From Lumbricus rubellus (lineage: Eukaryota > Annelida > Clitellata > Crassiclitellata > Lumbricidae), in the NCBI GenBank assembly GCA_945859605.1, contig OX243817.1, forward strand, positions 17,780,620 through 17,844,619: a DNA stretch of 64,000 bases, written 5' to 3'. The notes beneath the pieces were generated by a model. That model was given only the letters and a program-made list of their open reading frames with translations. It was not told the origin of the DNA and did not search any database. Positions within the stretch are counted from its first letter, which is position 1. Each line of letters begins with the position of its first letter. Below, one piece after another: positions 24,259-37,330 of this stretch. A program made the position numbers and the translations under genes.

Positions 24259-24390
24259 GAAGACAAAGAAGTAAGAGCGGCTGATGAGGAGGAAACAATT
24301 GAAATGCAAAGCCTGCTGAAGGCAATGGAGAGTTGTTAGAACTTGTAGATGCATTGGATTTAAGAAGTTTGTCTTCAAATCTGCAAATGT

Positions 24391-27300
24391 CTAGCGAACT
24401 GAGACGGCTGATGTGACGGCGTCGATTCCTTTTCGGAAAAGATCGTGCCATCCGCTCCACATCGAATGATCCGACTTCTGCTGCCCGAAATAGTTTCTGA
24501 ATTCGTCCTAAGTTTCAGACAATAAAAAAAATCGGAATCAACCAACTTTAAAATTATACAACTTAAGACAAGTTCTTCATACAGCAAACAGATGCAGTCT
24601 ACATGTAGGGACTCTTCACCTCTGGAAGGTAACTATTGGTTGCTTTATTGAAGGGAACCATTGGTTGGTCCCTGGAAGGTAAATATTAGTTGGTCTCTGG
24701 AATGGAACCATTAGTTGGTCACTGGAGGGGAACCATTAGTTGGTCACTGGATGGGAACCATTGGTTGGTCACTGGATGGGAACCATTGGTTGGTCACTGG
24801 AGGGGAACCATTGGTTGGTAACTGGAGGGGAACTGTTGGTCCTACTAGTTGGACTCTGCATGTGTGTAGAAGAAAGTCAGTTGTGACATTTAGCCCTAGA
24901 TCTGACAATTTTGACTATATAATGAATTTGTTAAAATTACTAACTTGTGTAGGCAGCACTTGTTAAAGTACTTAATAGGTGCTATAAATCCAGCTAACAG
25001 ATTTTCCCCCACCAATCTGAAGTCGTACTAAGCTACTATAAAGGTGCCATTCATAGAAAATGGTTCATGTTAGCTCCAGATACAAAACTTGGAAATATAA
25101 TTAAACGTATTGATACAGAAAACGTCTCAACAGATGCATCTGGAAATATAAAATAATATTCATGATCAGCAGGCCATAGATATATATGAAGGACCTACAT
25201 TGTCTTGCTACATGTGTATACCAGTGACATTCACTTCTGTTACAAGTAAGTATAAAAACTGGTTTTTAAAACTGAAAATGAGCTACATAAAATGTGTTAA
25301 TCAGCCGCAAACTTGCGTGCACTTGCATGAATGTGTGTAGCTGTTCACAGATCTGACTCATGACTTCAATGATTGGCAAATTGTTATGAGCACACATTAG
25401 CAGATGGAGACTTTGTCAAAACAACCAAGTCATTGATTTCCGGTGGATAATCAGGTTACCGCATGTCTACGCTAAAGGCATGCTCATCTATCCCAACATA
25501 CCACTTTCCACAGTCATTTTGACATTTTGGACAAAAATTCCACTAGTTATGTCTACAGAATTGCATATATTAGTAAACAAATGAAACAATATATCGGACT
25601 GTCAAGTATATAGAAGTATATAATAATGGATCATATGTCTACAGTAGTCTTTTGTCTGCCTCATGGAAGTATATTGTGAAGGATTTACTTCTAAGGCAAA
25701 AGATATGGATCACAATATCCAGACAGGATTTTCATCATCGGCACCTTAATTCCTCATGCAAGGACAACTAATAAGTGGATCTGAGATCAGGCTGTATTCA
25801 ATGCAATGGATAGCGATGCACTCTGGTGCTTTATTTAGTCGCTTGGTAGTATCAACATTCAGCACAGAATAAAAATAGAAACGTAAAGCTAAATTTGTAA
25901 ACTTTTGAAAGAATTGGCTGCTCTAATTTTAATTAATTATTTGCAATCAGTTATTTATAATTGTCATGATAGAATGCTTATGTGTAACTATAAATCAGGA
26001 TACTTAAGATAAGAATATTCTTTAATACACCAATTGTTATTCGCTTTTTGGTGTACAGGCATGGTACAATAAACATACATTATCTACAGAGGCAATCAAA
26101 TGTTGTCCGATTGAAGAGAATCGTGGCAAAGAGGCATGAAGGACAACGTGGGTCAATGCCCGTATGTGTCCCACGCTCTTTCCTCCGACTCTCTCCACCG
26201 GTCTGTCCTGACCGGCCTGTGCAATGTGTGCATGTATGCTCCACATCATGACATCTTGAAGCATATCCATGGGTCGCTAAGTCACTTGTGTCGTGGTTTT
26301 TTTGCGGATTTTAAATGTCAAATGTTTTAAAATAGCACACAAAATCCTAAATCCAATATAAATATGTTCTTATATAGTGAATGATTAACTATTTATATTG
26401 CACTTTGATTTAAATAAGATAGTAAAGCATCAGGACTAGTAAAAAATTATTTTCCCGTTAGGTTATCCGGCCGAGGGTTAATCTGATTGTGAAGTCCTGC
26501 CACATGGAATAAAGTCGTGAGGAGTGGGTTCAACACATGCCCTTGGTCAAGCAGGACAGCAGCAAAAGAGGAACCTGTCCACCATCCTACATAAGTCCTT
26601 GAAAGTGGGGCCATCCTCAGGCAGATAACAAGTGCAATTGAATCAAATGGTTCAGTATGGCCTGCAGTATGCCACGTTCCTGCTGCCCTGCAAATCTCCA
26701 CCATGCTGGGGTCAAGTATAACATGCGGGCCACTGTGTTCATCCTCACAATGTCATGTATGCTTGGTCCCTTGAGGCCGTGTGCAGTCATAATTTGCAGC
26801 CCTAAAAAGTGACAATCCTGCCTGGATGCAAGACTTGTATAGCACCCTTTCAGAAATCATTTAAAGCAAAAGTCTAATTAACTGTATCATTTCCTACAAG
26901 CATAAAATGCATCAGCCAGAATTTTCTCATGATATTCATCAAGGAATCACAACCAGTTGACTTACCAGACAAAACACAACAATAACATGCATAAATTGTA
27001 TCACACAGAATGTGATGGGGCATGCTTACCCATCCACCTTGTTCTTCGATCCACGTCGACATCTCATCACTTACGAAGTCGCCACAGGTTTCCGCAATCT
27101 GATTGGCAACTTCAGTCGCGCAGCCTTTCTCAATAAGGTGTTTTGCTGTGCACCCACTGAAGCAATAAATTGTAAGGACGCGACCCCAGTTTAACCTCTG
27201 ATCAGACAGCATTTCAGCGAAGATGTTTCGCAGACTAACACAGCAGTTGTCTTTGTTCAGGTTCAACGATGCAATAAAGCTAGTGAAGCCTTTGTTTTCT

Positions 27301-27452
27301 GACATCATGTTGTCCAGCATTCGGTCAAGTGTCGGTCGCAGTGGGGCATCTAACGTAACCGGAGAATCCAACTTTGCCACAGAATACACAGAATAGTAAG
27401 CGATGTTTACGGCCATTTTCTGAACTGCTGAAGCTGATGTTGACGACTTCAT
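24391..27452 (-). CDS. Bcl-2 family protein (BH1 and BH2 recognised)
   Basis: Two exons on the minus strand: 27452-27030 and 24507-24391, joined in phase 0. The donor GTAAGC follows GGATGG directly. With the ATG at 27452 the product is about 179 aa. BH1 is clear at residues 83-100 (LNWGRVLTIYCFSG), BH2 at 134-150 (WIEEQGGW, continuing DEFRNYF from exon 2). Splitting after the Trp of BH2 is the conserved intron position of this family. A BH3-like segment near 38-52 (LRPTLDRMLDNMMSE) is weak and lacks the usual Gly-Asp. The C-terminus ends GIDAVTSAVSVR with no hydrophobic anchor. Family members control mitochondrial membrane permeabilisation in apoptosis; pro- versus anti-survival role cannot be told. 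The frame stays open upstream of the ATG to an acceptor-like TTTCTTCAG at about 27716, so an extra N-terminal exon is possible. Confidence 0.85.
24621..24842. repeat. Minisatellite of about 25-bp units
   Basis: About eight to nine units built on GGAACCATTGGTTGGTCACT, with GGATG or GGAGG variants between. It lies in the Bcl-2 gene intron. Confidence 0.9.
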
Positions 27453-28408
27453 ATTTATAGTTCTGATTGATAATATTTTGCGAAACCCGCCTTGAAAGTC
27501 TGGTGTTTTTGGCCCTTTAATGAAACGGTAATAAGATCCAACAACCGAAAGCGTGGGTGTTTCAGATGTTATGCTATCAGTAGGCGGGGGGGAATGATCA
27601 CACACTCGACTGCATCTAAGATGTTCGTACAGGATCTTCAGATCAACCGTTGGACCTGTTGAACCGTCGGTCTTAATCGATGTAACGAACAAAAAACCAT
27701 CAGATCGGAAGCTGAAGAAACGAAAAACACTGTGAGCTGGAAAACTAAAAGGAAAACCGAGTGAAATTAATGCACACGGATTCGATTTAAAGCTCCTCGC
27801 TCATTCGCAGTAGAGAATAGACCTCCGTTGCAAGGATTTTGTTTTGTAGGAAAGGTTACTTTGTTGATCATTTCACTCTCAACGATAGATGTCACCCCAC
27901 TTTAAATTCCGTTTCAATATTATTGATTATGTTTTGAATCTCCAAAAGCATCTTTTTATTTTGCAAACATAATTACTCGTCAATCTATTTTATCGATTTA
28001 ATTAATTTACTGCTTTTATTTTGTAAATAATTTGTGAAAGTTCCGGAACTTTGATTATCGTCCAAAACCTTATACAAGTTGCTCGTATAAGAAACTTCAA
28101 GTCCTGTGCATAAACGGTCCTTGCCTCCGTTGCAACCAGAGACTACATATCATGGCTGATGACAATAATTATTATTCATAATTTTGTCCTGAACCCAGAG
28201 CCATAGATGGCTCTGCCTGAACCAAAACAACAAACAAACATGATACAATATTATGGCAGTGAACAATACTTTAACATAATTTGGTTGAGAAGGGGAGACC
28301 CAGAAGGGATGGACAATCCCGCTAATAGGGCCACCCATTATTCGTGTAGGCCCTAAAAATATGTTTAAAAATCACATGATATAGCTAGGCTGCACCCCTA
28401 TAATTATA

Positions 28409-29049
28409 TACATGGTGGCGCAAAATAAACCGGACTATTAGTTTTTGCAATTGCATCGCTTGAATAATCAAAGTATTATCGCCTTAAAACTATCATTTGA
28501 CAGAAATGACACATGAAGGATTACTGCCAGACATTATAGCTCACTCTGGTCACAATTTCACTTTCCAGCAAGATGGAGCACCTGCTCATCGTTCACGAAA
28601 AACAGTTGCTTTTCTCACTGCTCACGTTCCAGACTTTATTGAACCAGAAAATTGGCCACCGAACAGTCCGGACTTGAATCCCGTAGACTATTCCATCTGG
28701 GGAATGCTTCAGCAGCTTGTCTACAGGCAGATATTGAACATTTGAAAGAAGTTCTGACCGCATATGCTGGGACGAAATCAGCGAGGACACTATCAACCGG
28801 GCTATTGGACAGTTTCGCAAGCGATTATCATTGGTTATCGCAGCAAACGGAGGACATATATAACTGAAATTTTGCAGTTCATTCAATGTTATATTAAATG
28901 TCAAACCAATGCCATTTTTCTGTGTCATGCATATCTGTCTAATATTATGATAGTTTTATGGCGATAATTACTTAATTTGATTATAGGCTATTATTCAAGC
29001 GATGCAATTGCAAAAACTAATAGTCCGGTTTATTTTGCGCCACCCTGTA
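28409..29049 (+). mobile_element. Mariner-like element, internally deleted, family 1 copy A
   Basis: Terminal inverted repeats read TACATGGTGGCGCAAAATAA on the left and the complement of GGTGGCGCAAAATAAACCGG on the right, extending through TTGCAATTGCATCGCTTGAA. The inside encodes only a C-terminal part of a mariner transposase, with FQQDGAPAHRS and NWPPNSPDLNPVDYSIWG, which contains the second and third catalytic acidic positions. The N-terminal half is absent. It is 641 bp. The closest relative in the window is at 57161-58192. Confidence 0.88.
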
Positions 29050-29199
29050 CTTCGTTTATTCAAGAAATTAAGTTGACAAACCGCAATTTAGGGCTATTAG
29101 TCTACATGACGAAAAGATATGAACTAAACTAACAGTGTCTGCAGAAATTCAGGTTAGAAGCATGCGAAAGATTAATTTCTAGTTCGATACTAGGGTTAA

Positions 29200-32050
29200 A
29201 CCGTTAACACTTATTGCTAGCGCTGTTTCCGATGACAATATATAGGCCTAATTAGGCCTTTTTAGTAATCTAAAGACAAATAGCCTAATTAGTTTAAGTG
29301 CTTTCATTAGAACGAGAAAAACAACCAGACAAATTATATTGGCTTTGAAGGACACAACGTCTGCACTGATTGAACCAGACGACAAATACAAAGACTGCAG
29401 CAGCAACAGCATGAGCAGTCGTGATTGGTTGAGGAAAGATCAGATGGCGCTGCAGCTGCTGTCTTCAATTAAAGGCGCTAGATAAACGACGTCAATTATT
29501 CCTCACAAGATCTTTGCACAGCGTAGGATAAGATGAATCAAAGCAACCGCAGAACTTGATTAAAACTACATCTGCGACGAACACAAATTAAGCCAAGAAT
29601 TAAGGCTGAAGATGGAGGACGACGATAATAAAGCTGTTTTGTTGAAAGTGGTGCAGGTATAATTATTGCGCTCAGACGACCATTATTGCAACAAATTGGA
29701 AGAGAGATGAATGAAACGCATTGGCGTTTAATCAGGCTGGCTACGCAGAATAAGACACACAGAAGGCCACACACGGTTGGCCTAACCTTAGGCCTATATA
29801 ACGACGATCGTTCGCCAGACTTCGCCTGTTTGATTATGGATTCTTGGTGTCTATAGGCCTACCCTTCGATGTTTTACTACCGAAAACACATTACCTTAAT
29901 ACCTTCCCAATTCCATGTATAAGAGCTTACTCGTAGGCCTATACGATTATGTTTCATGCATGCAGTTAGCTGTTGACGAGCTTAAGATCAAAGCATCCGA
30001 CACAACCAATAATTATAGCAGTTCTGGCGCTAATTAATTATTATTATTACTACATAAATTTCTTTCGCGTGCAAGGTCACACCGAAATATGAATTAAGGA
30101 TATATATATATATATATATATTCTCAGTCATGTATCTTATATAATTATATATTATCGATCTACCTTCGAAGCGATGATTAGGCTAAATCTCTAGACTGCT
30201 AGGCTATAATTATTTGAGCTCTAGCTAGGCTTCTTATCATCAATTTGGTTGACAACGATAATTTAAAGGCCTATGTATAGTAAATGAATAAATATCGTGA
30301 AAAGTGTAAAGCACTGCCTATTGTACTATATGCCTGGGTGCGGCCAAAAAATACCCCATTACGAAAATTGCGATTTCTCAAAAACCGCTGAATATTTTGT
30401 TACAAATATTTTCATTCTTATTCGTAACATATTTTTACACATTCTCTGAAAATTTTATGCCAGTATCTATATTTTTGTGGTCATGACATCAGGCAGAAGA
30501 AAGAACTGCATTTTTTCAACTGAACAAGGCATTCACGAAATAAGAAATCATATTTTTACATAAAATAGCCTGTGGTGTGCCATAATTACGTCATTTCCGC
30601 TTTGCGGATCGTGTTCTTCACCGATGAAAAGATCTTTTACATCAATCCACCAATTAGGCTAATAATCAAAACAACCGTGTCTGTGCGTAGAAGAAAAAAG
30701 CCGATATCCATCCAAGCGGGGCACGGGTAAAATGCTGATTTGCTGATTGCTGATTTGCTGATCGGCAAGGGGTAAAATGCTGATTAGGAAAGTGCTGATT
30801 TCTCATGCTGATTGGTGGGTAAAATGCTGATCAGAAAATGCTGATTGCAACAAGTAAGCAAGCAAGTACAGCCTTTATTATTCAAATCGCAAACGAATAA
30901 TGCATGGGAAATCGAAGTAAAAATACATCACGATGATATCAATAAATGATAAGTAGACTAATGTAAACATAATGTTAATAAGTGTAAAGCGTTCTAGTTA
31001 GCAAAACAAGATAAACAAAGGCGCATATTAAGTCATTTTATTCGAAGATGAGTAGGACTAGGCCTATTTGATATAAAAACTCTCTGAATTTTATTGCGTA
31101 ACTTCTGGGCTATTTAATTTTCGAAAGGCAAAGTACATAAATAATATGTACGGTAGGCTACTTTCCGCGTATGTTCCGCGCAGATATAGGCCTACACAAC
31201 TTATACTCTAACTAGCCTATTAGGCCTACAGGTAGGCCTAGGCCTAGGCTATATTGCGTAAAAGTTGTGTAGGCCTACTTCTGCGCGGAACAATGTCATC
31301 GCTACACCAAATCATCATTGACTAGGCCTATAATAATATAACTAATAGACCCATATTAAAAGCAAAACTGTGCAACTTCGTATAGGGCGTGTTAGGGCCT
31401 ATAGATGTGCACTGTTGAATGTAGACTATTCCTTACTCGTTTTTTGCTTAAATGATGACTTCTCAACTGAGAAACATTTTAAACTTGCCTGTGCTGTAGA
31501 AATTGATTGGTAGGCTATTATGATGATAATTATTTTCATTTTACTAGACTCTTGATGATTAATGAAACAATTCAAGCAAAATAATTAAGAACCTTTCGAT
31601 CACTGCCAGCGACACAATTATAGGCCTATAACTTCCGAATGAGATCACACTTTACAATGCTACCAGCTCGAATAGGATGAGGCGGTCTCCTGTATCAGCT
31701 CTTACAGTGAAATAAATGGCAGAACGGTGTGCAGATTTGAAAATAAGTGCATGGACGCCGTCCATGCAGCCACTTTAAGCCATGATCTCGAGCCCTATTG
31801 ACATTATTCATGTTGCCTACAGACCTAACTATATGGAAGCCTCAACCTGTAGCCTAGGTCTACTTGTGTAATTTGTTTAAGTTGTGTCTGTGTGAGACTG
31901 TGTCAGCTTAACTAAGCTTGTTGGTATTCAATAACAATTAAGTAGCCTATAGACGTGTTCCATTGTTTCATTTTTAGCTGGGAAATACAAAATTGGTGAC
32001 GTTAGAACAGTAGGCCTACCAGCTAAGCTTATATGCATCAATCTGAGTTG
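29200..32050. repeat. Cluster of AGGCCTA palindromic heptamers
   Basis: TAGGCCTA and its near forms (ATAGGCCTAT, GTAGGCCTAC) recur many times here, for example around 29245, 29930 and 31190-31330 where several stand within 100 bp. No coding exon is recognised in this stretch apart from one weak candidate at 29612. Confidence 0.7.
29612..29656 (+). other. Candidate small first coding exon (weak)
   Basis: An ATG opens MEDDDNKAVLLKVVQ, followed at 29657 by a good donor (CAG followed by GTATAAT). The upstream 150 bp is less AT-rich and includes a CCAAT-like inverted motif and GACGTCAA. No matching downstream exon was identified, so this may be chance. Confidence 0.2.
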
Positions 32051-32150
32051 ATTCTGAATTTTCAACGACGATAATTCCGTGCTTTGGAACTCTGAGACAA
32101 GAAATAATTTCTTCGTCATAATTCTCATTATGCTCATCCTTACTTTCGAC

Positions 32151-32204
<54 letters not shown>
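32151..32204. repeat. (TA)n microsatellite
   Basis: About 27 uninterrupted TA dinucleotides inside the 7.4-kb element. A shorter TA tract lies near 30102-30120. Confidence 0.97.
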
Positions 32205-32208
<4 letters not shown>

Positions 32209-33237
32209 TTTCGGGTATAGGCCCAGCCCTCCATGCAGTGAAAAATCTTCCAAAACAATAATCAGACGATAATATTTTCTACTCTCCGATGATACGATCA
32301 GACTCATGGAGAGCGAGTCTGCTAATTAAAAGTCCAAGCGGCCTCTATTCTGTTCAGAACTGGGATAATGATCATAATGTCATGCAGTTGGTCAAATCAC
32401 CCATATACTATTAATTATATAACAGCTGTCCTTCTGCTACTTCTTCGACCTTAGAACCATGGCTGATAAAAGAATTACAGGTAGACCTAGATGATGACAC
32501 TGTGGAGTGTGGACTGGTTCAACATAGCTACGATATTTAGCCTACTGTGTGAAAATGATCAGCCAAACCCAATTTCTTACAACGTCAGTTTCAAGAGCAA
32601 ACAGCTTGGAATGGGGCGGACATAACCTAATAATTCAAGGTGAACTGAAGTCGACCTACGCTACTCGAAACAGCTGTCCATGTCCAAGGCAACGAAAACA
32701 GACTTGCTTGTCTAACAACAGAGTCATTCCTGTGATTTACCATGTTCAAAATTTTGACTTCTGTTTGGAAAATTGAGAGGCATGCAGTTTGCCAGAACCA
32801 AAATTTTAATACTGACTAAACCTCTGAAAATGAGGAGTGTGACTTAGTGTCATGGTTATTGATTGTTCACAACTGTTTAGCCTTGGTTTTATTAAGAAAT
32901 TCGGTATTATGATTTTGAGGCATTCCTTTGCAATGTTGTTAGTTTAAATTTATAAACATTATTGAATATTGTCAAGTTGTACAATGCTTCCTAATTCTAT
33001 AGTTTATATGGCATCTTTAAAAGGATATTAAAATACATAACAATTATTCAAATTTGATATTATTGTTTTATTTATAATATATGTGATCAGTTCATAAAAA
33101 TCTTCACTTTGAAGTTTGAACTTAAAATAATTATTGCTCATTGTAGTATCTTGCTAGCCAATAAGTCATTGGGGCGATGGGCAGTGGCCGAGGCAATTCG
33201 AGCAATAATAAAGAAACAGTAAAGAGAACGTTACAAA

Positions 33238-33870
33238 CCACTACACTTATAATTTACAATTTCTCTTCCATAAGAGAACATCATTGTACTTGTGCCATAA
33301 GTGCATGTATACAACACAGACAAAATACAATACAGGCAAAGTGAATATTTAGTGATACCTTACAAGCAAAAAATGCAAAATTCCTTTTATCTGCAAAGGT
33401 GCATTATTATCTTGGGACTTTTCAGCATATATAGACTATAGAGACATTGTGTAAAACTGTAAAGTGTAAAGATGGTTTGAGGAGTGCTTAATACAAACCA
33501 GAAAGAGGAGGATATGGAATGTTTCAATGAACTGCAAATATAACGCTACACACCACTACACTTAAAATTCACTGTTTTTCATCCATAAGAGAACATCATT
33601 GTAAAATGTGTCATGGCCCATAAGTGCATGTATACAACACAGACAAAATACAATATAAAAGTGCATATTTAATTATGCCTTACAAGTAGAACTGTAAAGC
33701 TCCTTTCACTGGAAAAGATGCACAAATCCTTGCTCTTTCAGGCAAAGGTGCATAAGGGCCTATGTATTATTTAAGTATATCTTACAAGCAGAAGTGCAAA
33801 CTTCATTTATTGGAAAAGGTGCATAACTTGCAACTTTTCTGCAATGTCAATTTTTTCAAAATTTGTGAGA
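33238..33870 (+). repeat. Tandem duplication of about 315 bp units
   Basis: CCATAAGAGAACATCATTGT and AAGTGCATGTATACAACACA with the following CAGACAAAATACAATA occur near 33264 and again near 33586. The downstream text (CTTACAAGCAGAA, ACTTCATTT) shows further partial repetition. Divergence indicates an old duplication. Confidence 0.8.
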
Positions 33871-34199
33871 AATTAATTTATTTCTGAAGTCATGCCACTT
33901 TGTGTTCATGTTCCAGGGTCTCTCTGCAGTTATTTAAGATGTGCTCACAATTCTGTTGTCGCCAGTTTTTGCATTGTACAAAAGGTGCAAACGTTCAAAT
34001 TCGAATTCCCTCTGAATGCTAGAAACCTATTATTTGCACCTTTTCTTGTAAGCCTTCAAGGCCTCGATATTTTTTAATTGACAATAACTTATATCACAAC
34101 AATTCCACCAAAAATAGTTTAAGGTCTCTAGTACATTACATATGATATGGCAAGTTGCAGTCATGATTACGAGGAATGACTACTTGGTCATAAGACAGG

Positions 34200-34456
34200 T
34201 TGTAGTCCACCAATCCATAAATCCAACCATCCGTCCGTCCGTGCATCCATCCATCCATTAAGTCTGACTGTCCACCAATCCACCCATCCATTTTTCCATA
34301 CATCCATCCATCCATCCATGCACTCACCCATCCAGCATCCCATCCATACAGCCATCCATCCATCCATCCATTTATCCAACCATGTACTCACCCATGACCC
34401 ATCCACCAACCCATCCATCCATCTATCGATCCATCCGTCCGTCCGTCCGTCCGTCC

Positions 34457-34501
<45 letters not shown>

Positions 34502-34585
34502 CCTGTTTATCTATCCCTTCGTCCGTACACCAAACCATACATCCATCCACCAATCTATCCATATATCTATCTGTCACAGTCACAG
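34200..34585. repeat. Tetranucleotide microsatellite (CATC)n / (GTCC)n / (GTCT)n
   Basis: A compound array of CATC, then GTCC, then GTCT units with interruptions. Reading frames through it (Trp/Met/Asp-rich or Ser/Cys/Leu-rich) are artefacts. Confidence 0.95.
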
Positions 34586-35073
34586 CATTTCCACAGCACT
34601 TCTGCCCAACAGCGAAGGAGCGCAAGGACCAAACAAACAGGTCCAGCCGACTCCAGCGACCGGCGTCGGGAGGTGAAAGGTCACTGGGTCATAGGCCAGC
34701 GGGCAAGACACTATTAACACCTCTGATGCACCCACGGGGCGCATTATGAAGAAAAGGCAAAGGACCGACTGCTGATAGCCCATGGACGGTCTAAGGCGAT
34801 CGACCTCCCTAGCCCCCCACTGCTTGGGCGAAGTACTCAAACAGTAACAAACGCTGGCTGACAAAGCGACTAAGTCACCAAGGCCTGTCTGTCTACCGAT
34901 TCTAAAAATAGGCCTACTATCTGATTAAACGTCTCATCTAATACCTTTACACAACATCTGCCAATACTAACGATTTTAATAACAAAACTTGTTATTTTAA
35001 ATACGTTTCCCGCACCTGTGTAAAACGTCACTTCCAAAGAAAGATCGCGTCAAGGTCGTGAGACTCGTGACAC

Positions 35074-35275
35074 CAGGGCTGTTTTAATGGAATTTTTAGA
35101 ACTGCACAACCCCTTCTTTCCTTTTACATCCTCCATGGTAAATTACTTCCAATCAGATGACAATGACCATTTTTTGCTAGTTTTAACTGTACAGAAGTGC
35201 TTTTACAGCTACACAAATCCATTTAGAACTGCACATTTTGTGTAGGCATACAACTGCACGCTAAAAAAAGCCCTG
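35074..35275. mobile_element. hAT-like MITE, family CAGGGCTGTTTTAA, copy 1
   Basis: Ends CAGGGCTGTTTTAA and TAAAAAAAGCCCTG are inverted. Perfect 8-bp direct repeats CGTGACAC flank it (35066-35073 and 35276-35283). The inside is shared with copies at 41980 and 45940: TTTTTAGAACTGCACAAC, CATGGTAAATTACTTCCAAT, AACTGTACAGAAGTG. Confidence 0.9.
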
Positions 35276-35337
35276 CGTGACACTATATCTATCTATCCCT
35301 CTGTTTGTCTGTCTGTCTGTCTATCTATCTATCTCTT

Positions 35338-35925
35338 ATTCATAATATATATAAATGACCTTCCTAATTCTGCAACTTTTTACATTACATCCTATTTGCT
35401 GATGATTCAAACTCTTTTTTTACTCTCACTACTCTTATGAGCAATTAACTGAAATAGCAAATATAGTGAATGGTTCAAAGCCAATAAGCTTTCACTGAAC
35501 ATAGCCAAATCTAACTATATAATTTTTAGATCAAGTAAAAAATTTTGCTCCACCTCCTTATAGTAAACTACTAATTGAAAAATTTCTTTACCGCAAGTAG
35601 GCCTATACTCGTCTAAATTCCTGGGTGTACATATTGACCAGCACTTAAAATGGAATGCACATACAGCTGAACTTTCTTATAAAAAACGCCAAAAATATAA
35701 GCACAATTCACAGAATAGCCTATCTTCTTCCACTTCACATACTAAAATCATTATATTTCACACTTATACACCCATACTTAAGTTACGATATTGCAATCTC
35801 ATCTGGACATCTACATATGACATCTACAGTGGGATTCTTTTATCCCTTTAGGGCCTCCCTTTTTTGTAACCAATGTGCAAGATGTGTGAACCTTTCATGT
35901 ATACTTTGGTTGCAAAATAAAAATA

Positions 35926-35966
<41 letters not shown>

Positions 35967-36370
35967 CACTCATCTAACTAAACTAAATAGACTGCAGAAA
36001 AAAGCCATAAGAATTGTTACTAAATCTCCCTTTAATACTCACACTAGCCCCCTATATCATCAGTTGAACGTGCCAAAAATATCCCAAATTAAATTCATCC
36101 AAACTAGTACATTTATGTATAATTAGCCTACGACAACAACCTTCTCCCACTTGCATTCTCATCCTATTTTAGACCTAACTTATATACTAAACTACTAAAG
36201 GCATTAGAAATAATAAAAATTTAATCTACATAAGTGTTTTTGCTAAAACAAACACTAGAAAGTTTTCTATTAAGTATCAAGGTCCTCTTTTATGGAACAA
36301 TGTACCGGAAAATATTCGTGCATCCACGAGTCTTGCTCGATTTAAATCCTTGTAATCCGTGCACACACAT
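35338..36370 (+). mobile_element. Degraded LINE with a later insertion
   Basis: Pieces of a LINE polymerase can be read in shifting frames: NDLPNSATFYI near 35356, KFLGVHIDQHLKWNAHT near 35615-35660, RIAYLLPLHILKSLYFTLIH near 35715, and LNRLQKKAIRIVTKSPFN near 35980. At about 35830-35968 it is interrupted by sequence ending in a (TGAT)n tail. It lies inside the 7.4-kb foldback element. Confidence 0.65.
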
Positions 36371-36784
36371 TAAAAAATATAAAATGAACATTGAACGGCC
36401 CATTTAATTTGTGGTTTATTTGTTCTCATTCCTTCTTTTCTTTTCTCTTTAAGTTGAGCAGAGGGAGGGTATCCCACTGATACAATTTAATTGATTCAAA
36501 AAATACTGCCATTTCCATCTGTTTCTTGACCTATTATCATTTATTATATCATAGTGAAGAATAATTTATTTGATAAATAGGCAACAATAGCAGGATCACT
36601 CCCCTTCGGGTAGCCTATTGCTCCCTATATTTCAAAGTAATAATTGTACACTAATTAAGCTATCCCAATGCAATTGTTAACCGCAATTAATCGCTTTGTG
36701 TACTTTTATGAATGCATAATTGTATGTTTGACATTTCTGGGATCAATAAACAAGTTCAAGTTCAACTTCAAGATCGATCCAATG

Positions 36785-37330
36785 ATTCCAATCGTCCATC
36801 CATCCATCCATGATCCATCCATCTGTCTGTCTGTCTGTCTGTCTATCGATCCAATCATTCATCCATCCATCCATATGTCGATCCTTTCATCCATCCATCT
36901 GTTCATCTATCCATCCATCCAACCATATCTCTGTCTGTTTGTCTGTCCATCCGTTAGTCTGCCTGGCTGTGTCTCTGTTTGTCTGTCTATCTCTCCGTCT
37001 GTGTGTCTGACTGACTCTCTCTTTGTCTGTCTGTTTCTGTCTGTCTGTTTCTGTCTGTCATACAAGGCGACAGACTCTGTGTATATATTTGTCATTCTGC
37101 CTGGCTGTATGTCTGTATCTTTATTTCTCTGTCTGTCTCCGTCTGTCTCTCTGTGTCTCTGTTTGTCTGTCCGATTGTCTCTCTATATATGTCTGTCTTT
37201 TGCCCGTCTTTGCGTCTGTCTATAGGCTATGTCTGTATGTCTGCCTCTCTGTCTGCCTCTCTGTCTGTATGCCCTGTGTGTTCTGTTTATTCTGTCCGTT
37301 TGTTATGTCTGTCTATTCATCTTTCTATAT
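36785..37330. repeat. Compound (CATC)n / (GTCT)n microsatellite
   Basis: Blocks of CATC then long GTCT runs with interruptions, much like 34200-34585 and in the same order. It may derive from the same ancestral array. Confidence 0.92.

Noticed and set aside
26447..26704. Minus-strand frame of 85 codons in the Bcl-2 intron as an extra exon
   Set aside because: Exons 27452-27030 and 24507-24391 join directly in phase at the conserved position after BH2; this frame has no family similarity.
34188..34749. Overlapping frames rich in Trp/Met/Asp or Ser/Cys/Leu near 34 kb and 36.7-37.4 kb
   Set aside because: They are translations of tetranucleotide microsatellites that remain open in every frame.
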